Assembly: GCA_020631735.1 (NCBI GenBank)
Contig: CM036221.1
Location: 9,405,381 to 9,469,380 of the forward strand
DNA from: Saccharum officinarum
Taxonomy: Eukaryota > Streptophyta > Magnoliopsida > Poales > Poaceae
Length of the DNA stretch: 64,000 nucleotides
Reading direction: 5' to 3'
The notes under the pieces were generated by a model. That model was not told the DNA's origin. It worked only from the letters and a program-made list of their open reading frames with translations, and searched no databases. Shown one piece after another: positions 1 through 9,383 of the stretch (its first letter is position 1; each line of letters opens with the position of its first letter). A program made the translations under genes and the position numbers.

Positions 1-1980
1 TCCTGCTGCAACTCATCATCACCCTTGATCATCAGATTAGTCTCCACATATGTATCACTTATCAACGCAATACCTCGTTTTGGTCCTGTTAAGATCAGCG
101 ATTCATCCTACACAAGATTGCATGGTAAGCTAGTGCTATATTCCTCAAGATATAGAAAATAAATAGCGCTGCAATCCAAGTTGAATAAAATTCGAGCCAC
201 AAAGCACAAGAAAGCTGCTACCAAAGATGAAACTGTGAATTGTCCAGTGCTATATACTATTGTAGGTCTTGTAAGGGTGGTGTGATTAGACCGATCAGAA
301 ACCAGAGTGTTGTCATGTTTGATGCCATATTCAAACCACGTGATATTACCATCTCCAAAAGGAAAACAGCAATTTCAATATATATACTTATTATATATGA
401 TAATAATTGGACAATGGAAAAGTTCCATCATATAATTTCAACAGTACCACCATGCAACCATGGTATGCCCATTTGTGTGTGCAAAGCAAATACAAAAGGA
501 CATACGGTAAAGACATTTCATTCTGAAATGTGCATTTTGATAAGATCACTATGCGGTCATCTAACATTTCAACACCATACGAACTCAGAACGAGAAATGA
601 AGATATGTATCAGCTTGACAGCCACAACAAGTTAGTCACTCAGTTCGCTTCTCTACATGCGCAAAGGGGAGGAGGGGGGGGGGGGTGGTGGTGGTAATGG
701 GGTTACATACCTTAGAGTTGATTGTTTGGGAGTCCTCTCTACCACGGCGGAAGAGATAAACACACTTTTTGTCAAGGCTGTCTCTGGCGATGACAGTGCC
801 ATAGACATGGATCGGGAAGTCAATATCCAAGGAGCCCATCTTCACAGATAAGATGTTTACTGCCTCACACAGCTCATAGTCGTGCTTGCTTTTGTAGACC
901 GCATCAGTAAATCTCATTGGCCGAAGGGGTGCTGCGATGCGGGGGGAAAAAAAACAAAGGTTATATGCCTTTTACAATTGAAAAAAGGTAGTGATGTGCC
1001 TTTACATCGAGGGCTGATTAACCTGTGACCCCCCCCCCTTTGGTCAGACTTCTACGACATCAGTAACTGATGACACGCTGTGGTATTTGCTCACATTATG
1101 GGAACAGAAAAACAGGTGGCTAGTTACAGCGTTTTAGTTGGGTGGTTTCACAATACCACTTCCAACAGCAGTGGTCAGTGAATGATCTGAGTCAACACCA
1201 GTTGGTGGAATATCAGTAGTTCATTGGCTGTGTCCAAACATTGACAGATAAAAAAGACTATGCTTTTGTGCAATGACTGCAAATGCATTAAATGTTCCAC
1301 TGGCATCAGTGGCATCTACCATGATTTTAAGCAAGTAGTAAGTTTTTCATTACTTGACCTGGAAATTAACAGTTTCTTCAGGGCCTAATGCTCGGCAATT
1401 TCTTTTTTTGTTCTTTTTCCCCCCACAGGATTGCAGAATCATCACGCAATGCTCCTAATAAAAAGTCCAGAAGGCAGGGATTTCCTTTTCTTTTTAGTAT
1501 TCAATCAAATCACAAATGACCATTAAACTTTTAGCACATGTTTCATCATCGTCGGGAGTTCAAATTCTGGCAATAAACTTAGCCAAATACAAATTGTAGG
1601 CACAGTATATGATACATGATGATTTGAACCGCAGTGACACATTCTAATGAAGTGGAATGGTTAGCCTGTTAAAAAATTATTAACCACTTAACTTTTGCTG
1701 CCAAGAACTAGAACTGGGGTTGCCATGACATGGCACGGATAGACTAAATGAATCTATGTACAAAATGATCGAACAAGCAAGCAAGCTAACAGTATATGCT
1801 ACCTGGGTTCTGGAATTCAAATGACACAGAAAATTGGACCTGGCTGAAATGGGCCAATCTCAGAAACTTAGATAATTCAGACTGGGATTCACTTGTTTTG
1901 ACCCGTCATTTCAGATTTAGTTAATATTTGACTGAATTTTAGCCAAAATTTGATCAAAAGGCATGAAGTTTAAACAAATG

Positions 1981-2062
1981 AAATATAGCTTGGTAAGTTT
2001 GCACTTATATATTGAAAAAAGAATATAGCTTGGTAAGTTTGCACTTATATATTGAAAAAAAG
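1981..2062. repeat. Two-copy 40-bp tandem repeat in copy B intron 1
   Basis: The unit starting AATATAGCTTGGTAAGTTTG is present twice head to tail and ends in a short A run. The two copies are virtually identical, so the duplication looks recent. It lies in the first intron of the DUF6598-like gene. Confidence 0.85.
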
Positions 2063-2419
2063 AACTTGTAGCCATGTTTGGGCTTAGACACACACACAAA
2101 AAAAAACAAATGTAACTGAACTTTTCGACTGGTATGATGTTGTTTCGGACCTCGTCCTAACCACACATAATGCAAATAGGGGCGGGCCGGGACACAGAGC
2201 ATGGCAAGAGGGCACGGATCACTCACACTCCTCGTCGTAGTCGAATGAGGCGAGGTCATAGACGTAGAGGAGCCGGGTGTAGTAGGCGCCCCCTGCTTGG
2301 GATCGTAGTCGAGGATGCGCTCCTTGGCTTCCTTATCACGAGCGGCAAGCGCCGGGCCGTACTGACTCTGAAGCTCCTTAAGCCTCTACCACCACTCATC
2401 TTGCTTCTTATTCACCTCA

Positions 2420-2515
2420 ACAACAACATCCTCCTCCTCTTCAACATCATCATCATCATCATCCTCATCCTCCTCATCATCATCATCAAAATCCTCCTCA
2501 TCGTCGTCATCATCC
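2420..2515. repeat. Trinucleotide tract coding for Asp/Glu
   Basis: Runs of ATC and CTC triplets on the plus strand read as an acidic Asp/Glu stretch on the minus strand, inside exon 1 of the DUF6598-like copy B. Such tracts change length easily. The tract lies about 30 bases upstream (in gene orientation) of the in-frame TAG at 2386-2388. Confidence 0.8.
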
Positions 2516-3293
2516 GGCGCCTCCACCAAGATCTGGCGTGCCATCTGCCTCACCCTCAACGCATTTGCCGTTCGCTCAGACTCAGTCTCGCCTAAAGGAT
2601 TCGAGCGCGCGACATCGCTCGGCGGGGTCGGCATGGATCCGACGAGGTCCGCCATCGATTCGCCGCCGCCGATGGGGGAAGGAAGGTGAGGCTAGGGTTT
2701 CGTGAGTGGGGAAATCGATTCGATCGATCCAATCCGCCGATTTCCCGACCATTATATATTGTACGAGTATAAAACCTAAATAAATCGTTGAAGAGAACAC
2801 CTATGGCTTATATAACAGTAAAATAATTATTATTGAGTTGAGGCATCAAAAATAGTTCTTATGCAAAAAATAATATAATTATAATAGCCTCTGGCCGCCA
2901 CGGCCGTTGTGCTGTTGGGCGTGCAGGGCGCCAGCCGAGGCCTTCCTGGGCTCGTGGCTGTCGGCGCTCGCAGTTTGCCGTTGCCGATGACGACCATCTC
3001 GTCCACGACATAGAATTTGCACTGCTTTGTCCTAGTTGTTGTCTCCAAAATTCTCAACTGCTCCACCCAGCCCAGGACCAGGAGATGAGAGTTGTAGGTA
3101 CCTCAGAACTGATGAGTTGGCAATGGTCAGGGTCGCGGCGGAAGTGATAAACACACCTCTCATCGATGCTGTCCCTGACAATGACAGTGCCATACACATG
3201 GATCGGGAAGCCAATATCCGAAGAGGCTACCTTGACAGACAAGAAGTTTGCAGCCCCAGACAGTTTGTAGTGCTCGGTCTCGATTACTTTGTT

Positions 3294-3311
3294 GGGGGGG
3301 GGGGGGGGGGG
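3294..3311. repeat. 18-base G homopolymer
   Basis: An uninterrupted run of 18 G on the plus strand sits inside copy A exon 2, where it reads as a proline run on the minus strand. Runs of this length are unstable in replication and in sequencing, so its exact length is uncertain. Confidence 0.9.
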
Positions 3312-3466
3312 ATCATTAAATCTCATCGGACCAAAGGGTATTAGATCATCAGTCGCATCTATCAATCATGCTTACAACCGATCGAGTTGAATATTGGTAC
3401 GTATATAAAACTATAAATGTGGGAGGGATGGAGCTTAGTCCCCTCAGGCAGAACCAGCAGCTATAT

Positions 3467-3578
3467 GCAGGATTTTGAAAATTAAAAATTTTGCTCCGAG
3501 TAATCCAATCCCCAAACACACAGCAGGATTTTGAAAAATAAAGATTTAGCTCCGAGTAATCCAATCCCCAAACACACG
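3467..3578. repeat. Two-copy 56-bp tandem repeat
   Basis: A unit starting GCAGGATTTTGAAAA and ending with CAATCCCCAAACACAC occurs twice in direct orientation with a few differences. It lies in the intron between exons 1 and 2 of the DUF6598-like copy A. Confidence 0.85.
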
Positions 3579-4213
3579 GGGAAGAAGAGAGAATAACATT
3601 TTTTTTAGCCTCTAGAATGAAATCAAGGCAGCATTGTAGCAATTAATTATTTTTCTGTCAAGGATGGAGTACTCGAACCAGTGGACTGGGCTGGACTACT
3701 AGAGGTATCAGGCAAGCAATAGGATCGATCCAATTGAAAGCGTCAGGCGGGCGGGCGACTTACACTCTTCATCGAGGTCGAATTTGGTGAGGTCGACGAG
3801 GGTGTACCGGTTGTAGTAGCGGCCCCCTGCTTGGGATCGAAGTCGAGGATGCGAGCAAAGGCTTCCATCGTCCGACCCCTTGGGTCGCCCTCTTCCGTAA
3901 GGCGGCGCGCATACCGCAGCTGGTTGCTCCTCAGCTTCTCCGCCGCCTCCGCTCGCTCGGCCTCGGTCATGCCTGAGAAATCCGGCTTCGACCCCGTCTC
4001 AAAAATGACCTGCCAGTACCTCTGGCTCAAGGCAGCGCGCTTTTTCTCGAGATCGGCCCGCTTCTTCCGGAGCTCCGCCTTGCTCAAGCCTTTTGAGAAT
4101 TCCTTGTCCCTCGTACTCAAGCTGAGTTGGTTGATCTCCTTACTAATCTTCTCCTGCATCTCGTCCTGAGCTCGCAACTCTTCGTACCAGCCCACCGCCG
4201 CCTCCACCGCCAT

Positions 4214-5135
4214 AGCCGCCGCCGACCAACGACGGAGCAAGGAGAAGCCGATCTAGGGTTTGTGAGTGCGCCCCCTGCTATCTTCTCTGTAACTATTTTT
4301 TTTTGCGACGAAACAAGAATTATATTATATAATAGCTGGGTCAACACGTTACAAGTACTCTGGATTACAAAATAGTACCCACACTGTGAATAGCACAACT
4401 CAAAACCTAACCTGTTAGATGCTTTGCAGTATGGATGACCGCACAGGCAAACACTCGGCAAATGGCCTGAGAACAAATGCCCAACGAACAACGCCAACAT
4501 TCCTGTAGGCGGAATTGAGGAACTTATTCTTTCTGGTGTCTTTCTTCTTCTTCTTTCTGCCACCGAAGAGAAAGGAAGACTGATCTGAAAATTATTCTTC
4601 CTAGTCCTTCATCGTGGCCAGATCTAACCACAGTAAAACGGAGAAGAGACCAGAGAAAATTATTCCATGGCGGCGACATCATCTCCGCCTTGATGCCGCC
4701 GTCCGGAAACAAAAGTCTCCATGTGGTCATGTCGATGAAGATGCTGACGCCAACGTTGTCGCCCTCATCTTCAACGAAGCCGCCATGGAGAAGACGAATC
4801 CACCCTTCCCCTTCACCGTCGCTAGAGATGAGGAGAAGGAGGAGATAAAACTCCAGTACCAAATAATTTGGCATGAAGAGACACTAACCCTAATGACTCT
4901 GGAAAAAACTTATTAAAAACAATGGATCCCCACTCCCTTCAGCCCCGGCGAGATGCCGGAGGAGAAGAGAGGGGGACCAGCGGTGGTGGACGGCGGCGGC
5001 TGCGGCGGCGGCGGCGGCAGCGCTAGGGCAGGAGTAGCCCTCCGGTTTCCAATCCGATGAGATTCTCTTCTCTGTAACTATCTATTCTCTCCTATACGGG
5101 ACCTGTTGAGGTCTTGTTCATTCGTCTGAGGCCCA
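4214..5135. other. Spacer with unassigned gene-like fragments
   Basis: This stretch holds the upstream region of the DUF6598-like copy A, an AT-rich segment around 4290-4400 and a GC-rich CGG-repeat stretch at 4980-5030. Reading frames exist on both strands at 4520-4916, but none shows a family I recognise or convincing splice sites. Confidence 0.4.
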
Positions 5136-5529
5136 GTTTACATCCGAAAAGCAAAATATTTTACGTTTTTGGCCTCTCGAAACTAAACGGGCCCGAAATA
5201 TTTGATTCCAAAATGTACAGACGAAGTCGGCCTGGGTTTGCGTGAAACCCTCCGTTCTCTCACCTTATCCTTTCACGGTGCCCATCTCAGGCCTCTCACT
5301 CCCACTCTCAACCCTCACCCGCAAGCCTAACACGCGCTGTCATCCTCTCCATCCCTCCGCCGCCGCACTCGCTCTGCTGCACCGAAGCCGGCCAGATCGA
5401 CGACCTCCGCCCAGATCCACGCTCCCCGCCTGTAGATCGATGGAAGGACAAGGACAAGGCGACGGCTTCAATGGCTAGCACGACGTTTACGGCAGGTCCG
5501 GCATATGCCTTGGCAACGACGGGCACACC

Positions 5530-7317
5530 ATGGATCTCTTTGGACCTGCCGACGCAAGCGCCGGCTATAACTTCGGTGTGGGGTCGAGCACCGTCCACCA
5601 CCCCCAGCTGCACGGGGGGTCCAGCAGGCACCCCGACCCCAGCTAGAGTTGGACCACCTGGACCTCAACGCCGGTGAGGAATGGAGGCCAGAAGATACTC
5701 AGCAGTACGTGGGCCACCTTCGCGGAGACGACGACTTGATGCTCCCTCTTGTTTGTGTGCGGAGGGGCGGCGTGTCGCACAGCCTCAACTTCCGGCCTCC
5801 TGGACAGGTGGGCGAGGTAGGAGGTTCCGGATCTGCTTCCTTTGACATGCGGGCTGCATCCGTTGGATGTCAGTTCGTCCAGCCCATGTCTCCACGGAGC
5901 GGTGGAGCAGCCGGTTCAAGCCGTCGCAGGGGCCGTGGGCGCGTCCGGGGGCAAGCCTTTGAAGGTGACTTGTGCGAGGTACATTTTCGCCATCTGAAGT
6001 TTGTAGGTTCCTCTGTTCGTTCTGCAGTTTGTAGCTATGCATATGTACGCTGATGTGCAGGTGCTAAGTTCCCCTGTTTCTGGTTGATGCATGTCTAATC
6101 TAGGTTGATGTGTAGGTGCTCAGCTAGTGTTTTGTTGTATCACTTCGATGATTAGACTCATATTGTATGCTTGTATTGATGTCATTTAAACAACTAAGTG
6201 GAACTGCTTTGATTTCTCTGTTTCAAATTGATGACCTTGTTTGTGTCATTGGTATGTGCTTGTTGGTTATTGATGCATGTGCTAGCTTGTTGTTGGTTAT
6301 TGATGCATGTGCTAGCTTGTTACAACACCAATTCAGTGTTGCATATGTGCCCTGCAGTGGTGTATCTTTTCTCTATAACAGCAATTAACCGTTTAGGTTT
6401 AGAAGAACAAATCTAATTGGACAACTGAAAACATAGAGCAGTATATCAAATGTTACATGCAAGAGGTGCACAAAGGGAATTGTCCAAATGGACATATGAA
6501 CAGATTTGGATGGAGGAACATGGAGAAGAGTTACTTCGCAGCAACAAACTTGAAGCATGATAGAGAGCAGCTGGCTGGCAAGCTGAGGAATCTTAGAAAA
6601 ATCTGGAGGTTCTGTAACCTTGCTTGACAGAGCACTGGCTTAGCTATAGATGCAAAAGGATACATTCAGGCTCCAGAGAAATGGTGGAAGGATAATGCCA
6701 AGGTAAATGCTCATTTTATATTGTATGCTTGTTTGTTTGAATGCTCCTTAGTTTGTAACTGATGATGTATGCTCCTTTTACAGGATAGTGATTTGTTGAA
6801 GTTCAGGAACTGTGGTATTCCTCCGTACTTAGACCAGATGGATGATATGTTTAAAGGAAACACAGTAGATGGATCCACCTCCTATGTGCCTGGTGCAAGG
6901 TGGGCTAGTCAATGCCATGTAGTTAGCTCTGATGAAGAAGCAGGAGAAGAAGCAGGAGAAGAGCAGCAGCATGATGTAACCCCTAGGAGCTATGGGACCA
7001 AAAGGGCAAGCAGCACTAGCACAACTGGTGCCAGCCCCAGTAAGAAGTCTAAGAGCCCAGCAGTGAGGTCCATGAATGCTGGCCTGGCAACACACTGTGA
7101 GATTGCCAGGGAAAGGCTCCAGTTCCAGAAGCAGGTGCATTTGGAGAACAGAGAGCTGCAGGAGAAGATGCTGAAGGACATAAGCTGGAAGAGAACAGAA
7201 TGCACCAGGATAGGGCAACAGGAGATGGGTATTTCTGTGCGCACCCCAACATTATGGCGCGGGTTGTACAACCTTGTCCACTCAGAAACTGATATGGACT
7301 TCTTCCTGGCAACCTAG
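5530..7317 (+). pseudogene. PIF/Harbinger ORF1, Myb/SANT-like DNA-binding protein
   Basis: Three exons fit: 5530-5978 (GT donor at 5979), 6403-6702 (AG acceptor, GTAAAT donor) and 6784-7317 (TTTTACAG acceptor). Exon 1 gives a Gly/Ser-rich leader, an LDLNAGEEW motif and an RRRGRGRVRG basic stretch. Exon 2 encodes the Myb/SANT-like domain, including NWTTENIEQY, NRFGWRNM and LRKIWRF. Exon 3 carries an acidic segment, a Lys/Ser-rich segment and a helical tail. In PIF elements this protein binds the ends and works together with the transposase. Damage: a one-base frame change near 5640 and an in-frame TGA at 6625-6627 in the Myb domain. Another ATG upstream at 5440 soon meets a stop, so 5530 was preferred. 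Confidence 0.75.
6261..6320. repeat. Perfect 30-bp tandem duplication in ORF1 intron 1
   Basis: TTGTTGGTTATTGATGCATG and the ten bases after it are repeated exactly twice in a row, in the first intron of the PIF ORF1 gene. The perfect match suggests a recent slip. Confidence 0.9.
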
Positions 7318-7753
7318 GACGAAGAAGGGAGGATGGAGCTCATCCAGATGTTAGGCCAGAAGACAGCCCCGGTGGACAACTAAAACACCTTGTCTAATTT
7401 GCATGTAGCTAGCTTGCACTTGTAGTGTTGCTTTTGAACCAGGCCCTTAGAGCAATGGCAGTTTGTTAGTCGCTCCTTATTTTTTGGAATTTGTGTTTGA
7501 ACTATGGTTGTACTAACTGAATTTGTGTTTCAACTGGGTGGTACTCATATATGGTTATGTTCATTGATTGGTCAGTTTGAAGTATGTTGGCATTTTGACA
7601 TACTTAATGCATGGGATATAGTAGAGGATTGTTTTTTGTGATGCATGGGTTCATGTGTTATTTGAACCAATTACTGAATTCAATCTGTCGTGCCCATGAC
7701 AGGCTGATGATGAACAACATGAATCAACAAGGAAAGGGTTGCTGACTTTGTTG

Positions 7754-9009
7754 ATGAAAGAAAAGGAGGAGTTGCTGGAAGAGCTGTTGAATGATGAAGA
7801 GGATGATGAGTTTATCCTTGGTATGTGCTAGTACTCTTTGCACATTGACAAGTACTTGACTAGGGCTGAGTATAGGACTCCTAAAGTCACTGGTTTGGAA
7901 TGGGTTCATGAGAAGCTACAAAGTGAAAAAGAAAGTTATTACATGTTTAGAATGACACCAAATATGTTCATTAGCTTGCATGATCTTTTAGAAGAAAAAT
8001 ATGGACTGAAATCTAGTACTAAAACCTCATCTATTAAGGCTCTAGGGCTGTTTCTTTGGATGGTTGGAGCACCACAAAGTGTTAGGCAAGCTGAGGACAT
8101 GTTTCAGAGGTCATTGGGGACTGTCTCTAATCTGTTTCACAAAGTCTTGAATTGTCTGAAGGACCTTGCTGATGACATCATAAAGCCAGTGGACCCACAA
8201 TTTAGAACAATGCATCCAAGGCTAAGTAACCCTAGGTTTTTTCCTTACTTCAAGAACTGCATAGGGGCTATAGATGGGACTCATGTACAATGTGTGGTGC
8301 CAAATAACAAGTTTGTCCAGTACTTGAACCGTAAGAGCATCACTTCACAAAATGTGATGGCTTGTTGTGACTTCGACATGAGGTTTACATTTGTTAATGC
8401 TGGTTGGCCCGGATCTGTTCATGACATGAGAGTTTTTAATGATTCAACAACTACTTATGCACCACAATTTCCACATCCACCACAAGGTACTTAGTTACAC
8501 ATGAGTGCAATTGTTTCATGATGGTTATGCACCTGGGCCTAACATATTGTTTGCTAATGTAGGCAAGTACTATCTAGTAGACTCCGGGTATGCTAACAAG
8601 CTAGGTTACCTAGCTCCTTACAAGGGATCAAAGTATCATCTGCAGGATTTTCGAGGCAACATCGAACCTGAAGGTAAAGAGGAAATATTTAATTACGCAC
8701 TCTTCTCTTATGAATGTAATAGAAAGGTCTTTCAGAGTGTTGAAAATGAAGTGGCAGATCCTACAAAACATCCCTCCGTATGCACCTGAAACGCAAACCG
8801 AAATCATAGTTGCATGTATGGCTCTGCATAATTTCATGAGGACAAGTGGCAAAAGAGAAAGACACTTTCATAGGCTTGACAATAATGAGAACTATGTGCC
8901 GCAAGAAGCTTATGACAATCAGCCTGATCCCGAGGTAGTGGACGATGAATCGGACTTGATGAATGAGTTTCGTGATTCCATAGCTTATGCTATGGCAAGT
9001 CGTTCTTGA
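7754..9009 (+). pseudogene. PIF/Harbinger DDE transposase
   Basis: The protein is a Harbinger-type transposase (DDE_Tnp_4 family), which would cut and join the element ends. The first catalytic Asp lies in CIGAIDGTHV and the second in GWPGSVHDMRVF; the Glu is in NVIERSFRVLKMKWQIL, followed by the family motif VACMALHNF. A 76-bp intron at 8487-8562 (GTACTT...TGTAG) restores the frame across GKYYLVDSGYANKLGYLAPY. Two defects interrupt it: an in-frame TAG at 7829-7831 near the N terminus, and a frame change between about 8698 and 8710, after which coding continues in another frame to 9009. All three catalytic residues survive on paper. The N-terminal start is uncertain; the ATG at 7754 is the first in this frame after a possible acceptor. 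Confidence 0.82.
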
Positions 9010-9383
9010 CTGTTTTCTGTGTTTGAGCACATGTATATTTGTTTCTGTTGAAGTGTTTCCTGTAAATGTATGAGGACATTTACATGACATATTACGGTGA
9101 TTGGAGTTTGCAAGTGCATGGTTCAGTTTGCATATGCATGCAAAACCAGGCGCACCAGCATGCATGCGCTGCATGTGGTTGCATGTGCATGTTTGTTGGA
9201 TGGCAATAAATACATACCGGTTTGGTAGCAATAAATACACACTGTTTGTGCTCTAGTTTTTGCAAAATATTTTGGAACTAAACACCAAAGACAAAATATG
9301 TTGTTGTCAACATTTTGGTGTGTTGACATTCCTTTTTGAATTTTGGCTACTTTGCAAAAAAATTTTGGAACTAAACAAGCCCT

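Larger units (their letters stand above)
1..2655 (-). pseudogene. DUF6598-like grass gene, copy B, cut by window edge
   Basis: Three minus-strand exons can be placed. Exon 1 (2655-2227) starts at an ATG, encodes a charged N-terminal part with an Asp/Glu-rich stretch and ends at a good GTGAGT donor. Exon 2 (931-711) has a clean AG acceptor and a GTATGT donor, and reads through GPMRFTD-like, NILSVK and FPIHVYGTVIARDS motifs. Exon 3 (107-1, running off the window) begins DESLILTGPKRG. The phases fit: 1 at the first intron and 0 at the second. These motifs recall the grass DUF6598 family, whose function is unknown to me. Exon 1 is damaged: an in-frame TAG lies at 2386-2388 and the frame slips by one base at the G run at 2288-2301. 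Exons 2 and 3 look intact. The family name is from memory of its motifs; the exon structure is read directly. Confidence 0.72.
3102..4213 (-). pseudogene. DUF6598-like grass gene, copy A, broken
   Basis: Exon 1 runs from the ATG at 4213 to a GTAAGT donor after 3764. It encodes a charged, probably coiled-coil protein part (repeated Lys/Arg/Glu around residues 20-70) and an ERA/ILDFDPKQG motif. Exon 2 (about 3340-3102) carries FGPMRFND, NFLSVK and FPIHVYGTVIVRDS and ends at a GTACCT donor. The family and exon order match copy B just downstream, so this is a tandem duplicate. Damage: the exon 2 acceptor AG reads AA, an 18-base C run interrupts the start of exon 2 coding, the exon 1 frame slips at the G run at 3822-3835, and no exon like the copy B exon 3 (LILTGPKRG) is seen before 2830. 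I read it as a pseudogene. Confidence 0.72.
5136..9383 (+). mobile_element. PIF/Harbinger-type DNA transposon with two genes
   Basis: Two adjacent plus-strand genes, a Myb/SANT-like protein followed by an IS5-like DDE transposase, are the hallmark of PIF/Harbinger elements. Candidate ends resemble Tourist/PIF termini: GGCCCAGTTTA near 5136, and near 9350-9383 a sequence whose complement reads GGGCTTGTTTAGTTCC. The two ends match only partly and I could not find a matching 3-bp target duplication, so the borders are approximate. A second end-like sequence lies at about 9255-9290. Both genes carry stops and frameshifts, so this copy cannot make intact proteins. It could, however, be mobilised by proteins from elsewhere if its ends are good. 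Confidence 0.7.

Noticed and set aside
4284..4400. T-run followed by AT-rich sequence, considered as an antisense LINE or SINE tail
   Set aside because: No target duplication and no family motif could be found.
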